The notes under the pieces were generated by a model, which worked only from the letters and a program-made list of their open reading frames with translations, was not told the DNA's origin and did not search any database. DNA of 64,000 nucleotides from Adiantum capillus-veneris. Lineage: Eukaryota; Streptophyta; Polypodiopsida; Polypodiales; Pteridaceae. Positions within the stretch are counted from its first letter, which is position 1, and each line of letters begins with the position of its first letter. Positions 24,803 through 32,525 of this stretch are shown piece after piece. Position numbers and translations under genes: made by a program. The stretch is taken from NCBI GenBank assembly GCA_014529385.2, contig CM043960.1:71997910-72061909 (forward strand). Reading direction: 5' to 3'.

Positions 24803-24981
24803 CAAGTCACGAAATTACCTGTGTGGAGTTCGGGTGCCATACTCCGCGTATGTAGACTCCTCTTGGATGGCGACCTCAAAAATAAAAGCCCTGGACGACA
24901 GCGTAAGGTCCAAGGAAACGAAGAAGTGAAACCAAGGGGCCTTGTGAGTTTGAGGGACACATTAGCTGGAGGGGAGGCCAT
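7811..24981 (-). CDS. valyl-tRNA synthetase, organellar type (5' part of gene, exons 1-8)
   Basis: Attaches valine to tRNA-Val; the N-terminal extension suggests plastid and/or mitochondrial import. Eight exons: 24981-24819, 24720-24660, 24587-24461, 11480-11397, 11041-10947, 10040-9949, 8517-8464 and 7863-7811. They sum to 729 nt (243 codons) with no stop, and every junction keeps frame with GT donors and AG acceptors. Landmarks are the class I HMGH signature (exon 3), [14 protein letters not shown] (exon 4), RVWEWKKK (exon 5), [20 protein letters not shown] (exon 6) and SYMVNWSP (exon 8). This matches the bacterial/organellar ValRS family, closest in memory to Arabidopsis EMB2247. The editing domain and KMSKS part are not in the window: intron 8 runs past the left edge and contains the gypsy element. 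Whether the gene is intact cannot be seen. Confidence 0.92.
8518..9948 (-). other. ValRS intron 6
   Basis: 1,431 bp bounded by GTATTG and TGCAG. No repeat, RNA gene or coding exon recognised. The short open frame on the opposite strand near 8935-9126 has no recognisable content. Confidence 0.7.
10041..10946 (-). other. ValRS intron 5
   Basis: 906 bp between exon 5 (donor GTAAGC) and exon 6 (acceptor TTGCAG). A/T-rich, nothing further recognised. Confidence 0.7.
10947..11480 (-). CDS. ValRS exons 4-5 of the Rossmann core
   Basis: Exon 4 (11480-11397, 84 nt, phase 0 at both ends) encodes [19 protein letters not shown] and on to DHAGIATQ, the most conserved strand of ValRS. Exon 5 (11041-10947) encodes [19 protein letters not shown] and on to RVWEWKKK. 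Acceptors follow pyrimidine-rich tracts and the donors read GTACGA and GTAAGC. They continue exactly where exon 3 stops at VTLE, nearly 13 kb away. Confidence 0.93.
11879..13265 (+). mobile_element. chromovirus fragment: integrase and chromodomain between LTR-like ends
   Basis: About 65 bp beginning TGTCTCACTCTTAGGAGAG at 11879 recurs at 13203 (TGTCCCACTCTTAGGAGAG, then ATCTAG and CAGACGCCGTCGGGATGGG). These are read as LTR starts. The second copy follows a polypurine tract (AAGGGGGGAAG, 13184-13194) directly after the pol stop. Between them lies only the 3' part of pol, so most of the element was lost. Confidence 0.65.
12055..13186 (+). pseudogene. gypsy integrase core plus C-terminal chromodomain
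   Basis: Integrase core: first Asp in [11 protein letters not shown] near 12150, second Asp in [13 protein letters not shown] near 12330, Glu in [16 protein letters not shown] near 12430 (the usual E is replaced by K in QTKR). A frame change near 12270 and stops near 12672-12810 break it. From 12842 the tail has [10 protein letters not shown] and a chromodomain, [18 protein letters not shown], near 13072-13125. The chromodomain would tether integration to modified histones and marks the chromovirus clade. Confidence 0.8.
13266..14443 (+). pseudogene. gypsy gag relic
   Basis: After a short hairpin-rich stretch (13,363-13,428), a decayed gag can be followed from about 13,485. Pieces include an aberrant core near 13,850-14,160 and a C-terminal zinc-knuckle relic, [14 protein letters not shown] (14,391-14,432), in which the metal-binding His is missing. 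It is cut off at 14,444, where an LTR start (TGTCACAAAGTGATGACGTG) appears. Confidence 0.6.
13363..13428. repeat. hairpin pair with 12-bp perfect stem
   Basis: CGAAGAGGAACT-ctc-AGTTCCTCTTCG (13402-13428), preceded by AGTTCCTCTTC (13363-13373) that can pair with either GAAGAGGAACT copy. The unit TCACGAAGAGGAACTC occurs twice in tandem. Confidence 0.85.
14444..14672 (+). repeat. partial LTR or LTR-flank copy
   Basis: Starts with TGTCACAAAGTGATGACGTG, the same 20 bases as the LTR that begins at 14,673, but diverges afterwards. Probably the remnant of a related element into or beside which the next one inserted. Confidence 0.4.
14673..14900 (+). repeat. 5' LTR of the deleted chromovirus
   Basis: Begins TGTCACAAAG, ends CTTACA just before the primer site. 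Shares GGGGCGTCAGACTTTGGGGC and the ending GGTGTCCAAGTCTCTTACA with the 3' LTR, but is only 228 bp, about 380 bp shorter. Confidence 0.65.
14902..14913 (+). other. primer binding site (initiator-Met tRNA)
   Basis: TGGTATCAAAGC, one base different from the standard TGGTATCAGAGC, immediately after the 5' LTR. Confidence 0.65.
14966..15456 (+). pseudogene. gag relic of the deleted chromovirus
   Basis: ATG at 14966 ([10 protein letters not shown]), frame change near 15057, then a gag-like segment with [20 protein letters not shown] and the C-terminal [11 protein letters not shown] near 15,393-15,425. No zinc knuckle follows. Confidence 0.45.
15460..16320 (+). pseudogene. RT connection and RNase H of the deleted chromovirus
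   Basis: Starts inside the RT thumb ([20 protein letters not shown] near 15,618-15,675, then [16 protein letters not shown]). The palm with YxDD is missing. Two frame changes follow. RNase H is recognisable from 15,886: [48 protein letters not shown], and TDHRSLHY near 16,144. The downstream linker ([15 protein letters not shown]) leads to the point where foreign DNA begins. Confidence 0.75.
16320..18290. mobile_element. unclassified insertion inside the chromovirus, hairpin- and repeat-rich
   Basis: Sits between the pol linker LREKVMT and the integrase [12 protein letters not shown], which should be about ten residues apart. It holds a 2-fold repeat of AAAAATAATTCTAAATGAAT (16,333 and 16,396), three imperfect copies of a TGATGCGTCA...GGGTGAC...GCATCG unit (16,551-16,743), homopolymer A at 17,141-17,170, an uninterrupted chain of hairpins (17,655-18,129), a run of G and a CT-rich end. 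No coding region is recognised. It may be an LTR, a non-autonomous element or a leader of unknown type. Confidence 0.55.
17655..18129. repeat. chain of at least 15 short hairpins
   Basis: Hairpins seen directly (arms / position): CCTC/GAGG 17655-17667; GCAGAGG/CCTCTGC 17676-17699; GCTCT/AGAGC 17711-17728; GGGT/ACCC 17742-17754; GAGAGA/TCTCTC 17782-17798; TTGGGA/TCCCAA 17816-17828; GGAC/GTCC 17833-17845; GCAGA/TCTGC 17852-17866; AGAG/CTCT 17871-17880; CAGGG/CCCTG 17905-17922; CGAGAA/TTCTCG 17947-17964; AAGGAAC/GTTCCTT 17977-17994; TAGGG/CCCTA 17999-18013; CGGAAG/CTTCCG 18019-18036; CGAACG/CGTTCG 18062-18081; TAGACGTCTA 18097-18106; GTAATA/TATTAC 18111-18129. The arms differ, so it is not one repeated palindrome. 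Confidence 0.85.
18300..18990 (+). pseudogene. integrase of the deleted chromovirus
   Basis: HHCC region with [19 protein letters not shown] and [10 protein letters not shown] (18,320-18,440). Core: first Asp in [10 protein letters not shown] near 18,508, second in [13 protein letters not shown] near 18,690, Glu in [11 protein letters not shown] near 18,775 (the usual G before Q is E). Stops at about 18,497 and 18,760, with frame changes further on. Confidence 0.8.
18991..19457 (+). pseudogene. integrase C-terminus with chromodomain-like end
   Basis: Strongly decayed. Recognisable pieces are [12 protein letters not shown] near 19,200, then [17 protein letters not shown], a TGA where chromodomains have Trp, and [10 protein letters not shown] near 19,330-19,415. 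The WxEE arrangement supports a chromodomain origin. Confidence 0.55.
19458..20065 (+). other. 3' untranslated part of the chromovirus with a short tandem repeat
   Basis: No coding content. At 19,870-19,925 the phrase TGTGATGTC recurs about five times with 10-11 bp spacing. AAATGACTGCAGCATTT at about 19,710 recurs after the 3' LTR at about 20,749. Ends in the polypurine tract. Confidence 0.6.
20066..20670 (+). repeat. 3' LTR of the deleted chromovirus
   Basis: TGTCACAAACTGGTGAC at the start, GTCCAAGTCTGTTGCA at the end, directly after the polypurine tract. Contains GGTGACGTGGC twice near the start. About 605 bp. Confidence 0.65.
20671..21194 (+). repeat. second LTR-type copy after the 3' LTR
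   Basis: Repeats internal sequence (ATGACTGCAGCATTTTGTC) and then the LTR 3' part: AATACCAAAAGGGGCACCTG near 21,016 and GGAGTGTCCAAGTCTATTACA ending at 21,194. Looks like a tandem LTR remnant from unequal recombination. Confidence 0.5.
21250..23700 (-). pseudogene. minus-strand Ty3/gypsy relic (protease, RT, RNase H start)
   Basis: Reading right to left on the - strand. The protease end is [15 protein letters not shown] near 23,655-23,611. The RT fingers are [20 protein letters not shown] near 23,195-23,130. The palm is 23,019-22,741 with [17 protein letters not shown], and FCDAIIVF in place of the catalytic YxDDILVF, so the second catalytic Asp is Ala. The RT connection IHFLGHIV is near 21,590 and [13 protein letters not shown] near 21,490-21,450. 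About 1 kb of unrelated sequence (roughly 21,660-22,730) separates palm from connection, which should be about 120 bp apart. Confidence 0.7.
23172..23305. repeat. second hairpin chain
   Basis: Consecutive perfect hairpins: CTCATGATTTCTTC/GAAGAAATCATGAG 23172-23219 (14-bp arms), GTGAGC-ttt-GCTCAC 23219-23233, CTGTAA/TTACAG 23235-23257, GAGTAG-gct-CTACTC 23257-23271 and GGAG-ctata-CTCC 23293-23305. They lie between protease and RT of the minus-strand gypsy relic and partly overlap its RT start. Confidence 0.85.
24461..24981 (-). CDS. ValRS exons 1-3: transit peptide and HMGH catalytic signature
   Basis: Exon 1 (24981-24819) encodes 54 residues starting MASPPANV, rich in Ser, Arg and Leu and almost free of acids, typical of an organelle transit peptide. 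An upstream in-frame start at 25038 is possible but adds an unlikely WCLWVRE segment. Exon 2 (24720-24660) encodes [20 protein letters not shown]. Exon 3 (24587-24461) carries ESQGYFKP, then [17 protein letters not shown], the start of the Rossmann catalytic core. Intron 1 is only 98 bp and about half of it is a (CT)n run. Donor GTAAGT after exon 3 opens the 13-kb intron. Confidence 0.92.
24748..24799. repeat. (CT)n microsatellite in ValRS intron 1
   Basis: About 25 CT units, read as GA on the gene's strand, filling half of a 98-bp intron between donor (24818) and acceptor (24721). Confidence 0.95.
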
Positions 24982-25819
24982 GACTCTCGTCCCCTCCCTC
25001 ACCCACAGACACCAGCAGTGGTGAAAGATTAATCCCACTCAAAATTTCATTTTTGCAATTTAGTACGGTTAGAAAAAAGGCAAAGAGAAAGGTTAACGAG
25101 AGAAGAAGAACTAGGTGTGCACCCATTCCAACGAAAGGGCTATGGGGTGGTGGTGTGACAAGATGGGTCTGGGGTGATGATGTGGCAAGATGGGTCTGGT
25201 AAAGGGGCTACGAGCAAAAGGGTGTGGAGCTTTCTCAAATTAGAAGATTTTGCATGCATGCAAAGGTATGGGTGGTTGAGGAGCTTCAAGTCGTGGACAT
25301 GGGCACAGCCCATAGCACACACAACAAGGTCGACTTCTAGTTGCATGAGTCAACTGTATAAGGAACCCTTTCCCAAGCCACTGGGCTTGTAACCCCTTGC
25401 TAGGCCCTTGCTCGGACCCTTGTCCTCATAAGTGGAGTCACATAGGCTTTGAACTATGAGTGGGCATGCAGTGGGTAGTGTTGGGATTCTCCCCTACCTC
25501 CCTCCCTTTTATTTGTGTCTATATATGTGTGTGTGAAAAGAGCGTTGTTGGTGACAAATTATCATTTACAAAAGCGGTAATTCTATACAAATAACTAGTG
25601 GCATGTAGTGTTGTGTTGCACCAATGTTTAAGTGTTTCCATATTTGTGGGTAGTATGGTGCTATGTTTAAGTGTTTCCATATTTGTGGGTAGTATGGTGC
25701 TATGAGTGTTACATTGACACTTTTGGATTTTTCATATTGCATGAAAAAACCACGATGCTAATTGTGGCAATAGCTACATGTCAAGTCAATTGGGTAGAGG
25801 CATGACTGCTAAAATACTA

Positions 25820-25879
<60 letters not shown>

Positions 25880-26527
25880 TAATAGTGTGCTCCATACTCA
25901 ATATCAAACAAGGGAAGCAATGTACAGATGATTGTAAGGTCATGTTTTGTTCCAAGCATACATATGTAATGATTGTTGATTGATTTTACCTAATTTGTTT
26001 ACATGGTTACACACATAAAGAACATGTTAGAAACCTTGCCTTAGAGTTGCATTTGTTGGTAACTATTGGTAACCTTTCTATAAGTCTTTACCATGACCAC
26101 ATTGCACAAATCCAAAAATTAGCAAAGTCAACTACAATACATTGTGATTCTAAATAAAATGCAACATGTGCTTTGGCTACCAACCTAAAGTTTTGTATAC
26201 AGATCAACTAGCATTCTTTAAAGACCCAAAATGTTTGTGTAATATCAACCAACTTTGACTACTTACCCAAAGTTCAAGTACATATCACCTCACGTACGTA
26301 TCACCTCATGCTAGCAACAGACAATGCACTTTTCAAAACTTGTTTATTTTTTAATCCCAAAATGCTTGTGTAATATCAACCAGCTTTGACTACAAACCCA
26401 AAATTCATGTACATATCACCTCATGCTAGCAACAAACAACCCACCAGTCAAAGCTTGTTTCCTTTTCTCTTATGAATGCCTTTCTTGTTTGGGAAAAGAA
26501 GGTTTTGTTTCTTCCATGTGTACACTC
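24982..26527. other. region upstream of ValRS, with simple repeats
   Basis: Should hold the ValRS promoter (- strand), but I see no clear TATA box. Contains a 39-bp identical tandem duplication (25624-25701), a (GA)n run (25823-25873) and two diverged copies of a segment with ATCACCTCATGCTAGCAACA (26221-26335 and 26352-26447). Confidence 0.6.
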
Positions 26528-26752
26528 TGTTTCCATATACATGTGGTACTGATGTGTGTGAACACACTAGGACCATCGGGGCATTTTTCCCTCTTTAGGA
26601 GGTTTTTTCCCCGTGCATTGTATATACGCCCATCACTCTAGGGCTATCTATATTTCTATTGCACACTAAGTAATACACTCTCTGTTGTGTGCCTTGAGCT
26701 TCCTTCGTCTTCTCCAAGATGTGTGCATTTCCCTGCAACCCCAATTCCAACA
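26528..26752 (+). repeat. 5' LTR of copia element 2
   Basis: 225 bp, TGTT...AACA. Contains TGTGTGAACACACTAGGACC and TATATACGCCCATCACTCTA, both shared with the 3' LTR. Confidence 0.9.
26621..26626 (+). promoter_or_regulatory. candidate TATA box in the copia-2 LTR
   Basis: TATATA, preserved in the 3' LTR too, about 95 bp into a 225-bp LTR. Position is reasonable for a copia promoter; no expression evidence. Confidence 0.4.
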
Positions 26753-26754
26753 AT

Positions 26755-26766
26755 TGGTATCAGAGC
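26755..26766 (+). other. primer binding site (initiator-Met tRNA)
   Basis: TGGTATCAGAGC, exact match to the standard plant copia primer site, two bases after the 5' LTR. Confidence 0.9.
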
Positions 26767-27087
26767 AGGTCACGTCCTCCCGGGCTTAGTCGCCAGCGTT
26801 GCTAGAACACCCCTCTCGTTTTCTCAGATTTCAACGAGCTTTGGCGAGCGTTAGTAGCAGGTCGACAAAAAATTTAGGTTAGCTCATAGAGCTTGGTCTG
26901 CTCAGAATTTCATTTCGGGCTCATTTCGACCTCCGTTTCCACTACAATCACGTCTGTACAGGCAATTTTGTACTGCATAAAAGTTCCCATATAGTCCACT
27001 GCGGGTTGTGCTATATAGCATGTGCTGGTCTCACTCAATTTCTCCTCATTTCGGACAGTTTTCACATCAGGTGCAGGCATTGTCCAT

Positions 27088-28420
27088 GGCTGACAACAAC
27101 ACAGATGTGTTCAAGATGTTTGTTGTTGAGGACAGATTGGATGGGGACAATTACCCTATGTGGGCTTACATGATGCAACATGTACTTGTATCAAAGGGAG
27201 TTTGGAACATTGCGCCTGGTACTGTGGATGCAGGCTATGTTGAGGATGCTCCAGGTTTTGCTGCCAGGGTTGTTGCTGTTAGAGCTGTTTTGCCTACAGC
27301 TGAGCAGGCTCGTTGGGATGTAAGAGATGCGCAAGCTCATGCATTGATTGCATTGTCTATGAAGCACACTATCACTCCTCACATCCGTTCAACAAAATCT
27401 GCAAAACAGGCTTGGGATATTCTAGCAGGTCTTTATGCAAGCCGCAATGAGGCTAAAATTACTTTGATGCGTAAAGAGCTGGAATCGAAGATTATGCATG
27501 AGGAAGATGAAATGGACACTTTCCTTGCTGGTGTCAAGGATGTTAATGAGCAACTAATTTCTGCAAAAGAAGTCGTTTCTGACAGTTCACTTGTGTAGAT
27601 TTTTCTTGATGCTTTGCCAAATTCTTACCAGACTTTTGCTAGTACTTGGACAATTATGACCCAAGGAAATCATGAAGTTGTCAAGTTTGATGCATTATGC
27701 ACATTGCTGTTGCAAGAGTCACTTTCCCAAAAAAAACAGGACTAGGCAGCGTGCAATTGAAAAGACTTTTATTGTAGCTCAAAGAAAAGGTGGGAACAAC
27801 AACGTAACCACTTCTTATGGTTCTGCTGCGAGTGGCAAAACTTTTGTTCTTAATGCTTTTGCTGACAGCACTTTGTCTGGCAATTTTGGTGATAAGGGAA
27901 AAAAGAAGACGCGTTGCCATTATTGTAAAGCTAATGATCACTTGATCAAGCAGTGTCCAAAATTGAAGGCAAAAGAGGCTAAGAAGAAAGAGGTTGGATC
28001 CACTACAGGGTCCAATACAAGTGTAGTGATTGTAGAGTCTTTTATCAAAGGAGATTGTGATGTTGATGTTGATGCAGAATGGGCATTTAGTGTAGAGTGC
28101 ACTTATGATGCTATTGTCCATGATGCATGTATGTCAATTGCTGCAGATTCACATGTGTGGTATTTTGACAGTGGTGCTACAAAGCACATTACCTCACATT
28201 GTGATTTGTTTACCTCTATTAAGTTTGCCCCTCATGGGAATACGGTAGCTTGTGCCAACAATGCCTCTTATCATGTTTAAGGAGTTGAAAAGATTGTGCC
28301 TACGGTTGCAAATGGTAGTTCTTTCACACTTATTGATGCATTGTATGTACCTGGGATCAAAAAAGAACCTTTTGTCTGTATTTGCACTTGCTAGACTTGG
28401 TCTTTAGTTAAATTTGTGGA
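27088..28420 (+). pseudogene. gag and protease of copia element 2
   Basis: Gag starts at 27088 (MADNNTDVF) with the typical DRLDGDNYPMWAYMM near 27,133. A TAG interrupts it at 27,596. A frame change follows near 27,670. The zinc knuckle is CHYCKANDHLIKQC (27,916-27,957). The protease site WYFDSGATKHIT lies near 28,158, with intact D-S-G. A stop at 28,278 and a frame change near 28,370 follow. The remainder, LWHACLGHLNIFQF near 28,575, is the GAG-pre-integrase motif. Confidence 0.85.
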
Positions 28421-29480
28421 TGACAGATGTACTATTCATTATCTCAGTTATGGTGATGACATTGTTGCATCTGGCCTTTTGTGTCGTCGGCTCTATAAGA
28501 TCACTTTGTATGAGAAGTGTGGACAAAATTTTGCTAATGCAGTTGCAGATTTAAGGGCTGTTTCAGATGCAAAACTATGGCATGCATGTTTGGGGCATCT
28601 GAATATTTTCCAGTTTGTTGTGTTTGCAGAAATCTGATATGGTTGCTTCTTTGCCGCCTATTGAAACACCTGTTGAACATGTTTGTCAAGGCTATATTTT
28701 GGGTAAAATGCAACGTGCTAAGTTAATGTCTCGAAATGTACTATGGGCACCCTCTATTCCGATCGAGGGGGGAAGTATATGTCTCACGAATTTAATGCAT
28801 TTCTGGCTAGACGTGGGATAAAACACCAATCTACAATGTCGTATACGGCTCAACAAAATGGTGTTGCTGAGAGGAAAAACAGGTCTCTTTCAGAATTGGC
28901 ATGATGTATGGTCAAGAGTCAAGCTTTACCACATTTTTTTTGGCTCGAGGCTGTCGTGTGTGCCACTTATGTACTCAACATGTGTCCTACAAAAGCATTG
29001 CAGTCTATGACTCCATATGAAGCATGGCATGATAAAAAGCCATCTTTTGAGCACATGCGTGTTTTTGGCTATTTGACTTATGGTTTAGTGCCATAAGTGT
29101 AGCGCAAAATATTGGATGATAAGGTTGTCAAAAGTATTTTTGTTGGTTATAGTGTTGAAAGCAAAGGTTACAGGTTGTACCATCCGTAAACAAAGCATAT
29201 TTTGGTCTCATGTGATGTTATGTTTGTGGAAGATTCTGTTCAATCTTGGTTGTCATGTACTAGAGATAGTAATGTAAGCTCACAGGACATTTATGACAAT
29301 TTATTGTCTCTTTTCAGTGGTGGAAGTTTGAATGTAAAATTCAAATGAGGCAAATGTAACCTATGGGGGTTTCTGAAAATGTTACAAGTCAGCCTATTAC
29401 TGATGCACATGTACATGATGTACTTGATGAGGAAAGTGTTGAAAATGAGTAGGCTAGAGGTATACCAAAATGGTTGGTGC
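28421..29480 (+). pseudogene. integrase of copia element 2, core deleted
   Basis: After the LGHLN motif, the N-terminal half of the core is missing. The frame resumes at DRGGKYMSHEFNAFLARRGI near 28,760-28,820 (second catalytic Asp), then QQNGVAERKNRSLSELA with the catalytic Glu, then a TGA at 28,902 and FFWLEAVVCATYVLNMCPTK. Further stops at 29,094 and 29,189. Confidence 0.75.
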
Positions 29481-29599
29481 ACACTTTGCGTGACAGTAAA
29501 TTGGATGCACCTTTGTCTAGTCATACTTGTTCAGGTTCTCGCCATGCCTCTTATGCATCAGATTGCTATGCTTTGGTTGTGTCTAGCTTATGTGATATA

Positions 29600-31126
29600 G
29601 AGGAACCTCTATCTTTTGATGAAGCACAGAATTCAAAAAATTGGATGGCTGCCATGCAATCAGATTATGATGCACTTATAAAAAAAGGCACATGGACTTT
29701 ATCCTTATGGGAAAAAGGCCATTGGTACAAAGTGGGTTTACAAGTTGAAACGCAAGCCGAATGGTGAAGTCGATCGCCATAAGGCTCGACGTATTGCAAA
29801 AGGCTATGCGCAGCAAAAAGGCATAGACTATGAAGAAACTTTTGCTCCCACTTGTCGTATGACTACTGTTTGTTTTCTATGTGCATTGGCATCTCATTTT
29901 GGTTGGGATCTACATCAATTTGATATTGTTACTACTTTCTTAAATGGTGACATTTTTTAGGAAGTCTATGTAACACAGCCTCGCAGTTTTGTCAGGAAAG
30001 GACAAGAAGACAAAGTGTAAGAAGGCTTTGTATGGGTTGAATCAATCTCCTCATGCTTGGTATGAGGAAGTTGGCACTCATGTGGTCAAACGAGGCTTTC
30101 ATAACAGTCCAACAGAAAGCACATTGTATGTCAAGCGTGAGGGCAATGTACTTCTCATTGTTGTTCTTTATGTGGATGATTTGCTGATCACTGGTCCCAA
30201 TGAGACACATATTGCTAAATTTAAGGTTGATTTGAATGCTATTTTCAAGATGAAAGATTTGGGGTTGTTGCATCATTACTTGGGCATACAGTTTAAGTAG
30301 TGTGATGGTGGTATTTCCTTGTGTCAAAAAAGTTACATAGAGACATTGCTATGTAAGTTTGGACTTGAGGATTGCAAACCAATTGCCACTCCCATGGAAA
30401 CAAGTTTGAAGTTGAGTCTACATGATGTTAGTGATCGTGCTGATGTCACTCTTTACCAAACTGTTGTTGACTGCCTCATTTATGTATGCAACACGAGGTC
30501 GGATATTCAGTTTGTAGTCTCACAGGTCATCAAATTTATGCATAGCCCAAGGTCTAAGCATTGGCAGGCAGTCAAGAGTATTTTTCGCTACTTGAGTGGC
30601 ACTTTGCATCTTGGCTTGTTTTATCCCAAGGGAGGATCATTGCCGCCAGATTTACATGCTTTTTTGGACTCGGATTAGGCAGGTTGTTATGACACGCGAG
30701 TGTCCACAAGTGGTTTTTGTTTCATGCTTGGCAGTTCATGTATTTCATGGTTGAGCAAGAAGCAACCAACTGTGGCCACTTCCAGTTGTGAGGCTGAGTA
30801 CATGGCAGTCTTCACAGCTACGGTTGAGTGTGTATGACTCTAGATGCCTTATGGTTGATTTGGGTGTTGGACAAGAGATTGCCGACATCATCTACACTGA
30901 CAGTCAAAGCGCATTGGCAGTTGTGAGGAGCCCAGTTTTTCATGCTTCCACAAAGCACATTGAGGTGCATTACCACTATGTCAAGGAGAGGCTCTCAGCA
31001 GGAGAGATCAGCTTGGCTTATGTGCCAACACAGGACAACCTTGCAGATCTTTTCACAAAGGCATTGTCTTGTGAGAAGTTCCAAGCTTTCCACAAAGCTT
31101 TGGGCTTGCTTCCCTTTGTAAATTGA
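29600..31126 (+). pseudogene. reverse transcriptase and RNase H of copia element 2
   Basis: WMAAMQSDYDALIKKGTW (29,643) opens the copia RT. KWVYKLKRKPNGEVDRHKAR follows after a frame change near 29,735. FDIVTTFLNGDIF lies near 29,920 and is followed by TAG. The catalytic box is VLYVDDLLITG (30,165). Stops occur at 30,298 and 30,676. RNase H pieces are [12 protein letters not shown] (30,778), IIYTDSQSALAVV (30,890), HIEVHYHYVKE and LADLFTKAL, ending at 31,126. Stops at Trp and Glu positions look like C-to-T decay. Confidence 0.85.
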
Positions 31127-31197
31127 TCTTGTCTTCAGGGCATGGCACTTCCCTCTTCGTGCCAGCCCTCATTCACCGCATCACTCCTAGGGAAATT

Positions 31198-31424
31198 TGT
31201 TACCATATACATGTGGTAGTGATGTGTGTGAACACACTAGGACCGCCGAGGCATTTTTTCCCTCTTTAGGAGGTTTTTTCCCATGTGCATTGTATATACG
31301 CCCATCACTCTAGGGCTATCTATCTTTCCATCGCTCACTAAGTAGTACACTCTCTGTTGTGTGCCTCAAGCTTCCTTCATCTTCTCCAAGCTGTGTGCGT
31401 TTCCCTGCAACCCTAATTCCAACA
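31198..31424 (+). repeat. 3' LTR of copia element 2
   Basis: 227 bp, same ends and internal blocks as the 5' LTR, with scattered substitutions. Confidence 0.9.
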
Positions 31425-32294
31425 CTCTTTAGCTATCGTTATGTGTCCATGTGTGAATCCCATGAAATGTTCAACCCTTTGACACTTTAAAGGGTCAATT
31501 ACCCTTACTCACCCACTTTGTCTAGTTCATGGAGGTTACCCCAATTCAACCCCTACTTGCATGGTATTAATCCTAAGCATTGGCACCATCTTAAACTTGT
31601 TAACTTGTCACTTCTTAACTGGATCGGCCTTTATTGATCACTCCCATGCTCCCACAAAAGCTTTTAAGTTGCAAATATAGACTAATTTGAGAGCCACCAA
31701 ACTAAGAACATTCATAGCATACCCTAGTATAAGGGTATTCTAGAATCAAACAATTTGTATGACAAATTTGGTTATCATATATGTATCGATAAGGGAGATA
31801 TCAAGAAATGTCTTGTCTCCTACACATGTAACCTTAGTCCTACACATGCATAGAGTGTATAAACAAAAGTTGACTCTTAGAATGGAATGACTTGTTATGC
31901 AGGAAAGAGTATGCTCTAACCGATTATGTATAATATCACCATCAATGAGAATTTTAAAACATCCTTGTTTTTATTACATAACATATCATTACCATCACAA
32001 ATACATTTAGCTTTTGCAAGCATAGAAACAAGGTGTGTCCAAAGTTGTTACAAGTGAAGTCCAATTTTGCAAATGCGTCCATGTAAATATTGGGCATACA
32101 TATGGTTTCTTTCTCTTTTTACTTTTGGACACCTTGGAAGAACATATCATTGTCATGAAAAGAAGAGATCAGCTTGGGGACAAGGTCAATGACTCGAGGA
32201 GTTGCTTCAAAACTACGATGATGACTTCCCTAATGATTTGCTCACTAGTTTACAATATGTTGAAGATATGTAACACAACATAGATGTCGTGCTA
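31425..32294. other. no recognisable gene
   Basis: A/T-rich sequence without identifiable domains, LTRs or RNA genes. A short open frame at 32035-32283 has no recognisable content. Confidence 0.5.
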
Positions 32295-32359
32295 GGTAGT
32301 AAACCTATAAGCAAGTTGCCTTATAGGTTTACTTGTAGGTAGTAAACCTATAAGCAAGT
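32295..32359. repeat. 14-bp perfect hairpin overlapping a 22-bp direct repeat
   Basis: AGTAAACCTATAAG (32298-32311) pairs with CTTATAGGTTTACT (32320-32333) across the 8-base loop CAAGTTGC. GGTAGTAAACCTATAAGC is repeated from about 32338. Confidence 0.9.
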
Positions 32360-32416
32360 CACCTTATTAGCTTAGTCATAAAAAAGAAGTTAAGATAGAA
32401 CAACCACTTGCAAGTT

Positions 32417-32525
32417 GCATTAGAAAGGTTTTCATTCAACCTAATCCTTCACCATGGGCTTCTCACAATTTGTTGGTGAAGAAAAAAGATGGTATCATAT
32501 GCATGTGTTGCTATGTGAATTAAAT
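32417..32525 (+). pseudogene. scrap of gypsy reverse transcriptase
   Basis: Reads PNPSPWASHNLLVKKKDGII, matching the RT fingers motif S-P-W-A-S-P-V-L-L-V-K-K-K-D-G of Ty3/gypsy elements, followed by CMCCYVN and a stop. Nothing recognisable continues it. Confidence 0.6.

Larger units (their letters stand above)
26528..31424 (+). mobile_element. Ty1/copia retrotransposon with both LTRs, decayed
   Basis: LTRs 26528-26752 and 31198-31424 begin TGTT and end AACA. Primer site at 26755. Domain order gag, protease, integrase, RT, RNase H (copia order) on the + strand, with at least ten stops and several frame changes. CTC flanks both ends, but no clean 5-bp target duplication is seen. Confidence 0.9.

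Noticed and set aside
24620-25038. Long open frames of alternating Arg-Glu or Ser-Leu
   Set aside because: They are translations of the CT/GA microsatellite; only the flanking ValRS exons are real.
25038-25038. Upstream start for ValRS at 25038
   Set aside because: Adds a Trp/Cys-rich segment unlike a transit peptide; the start at 24981 gives a typical Ser/Arg-rich one. Not excluded.
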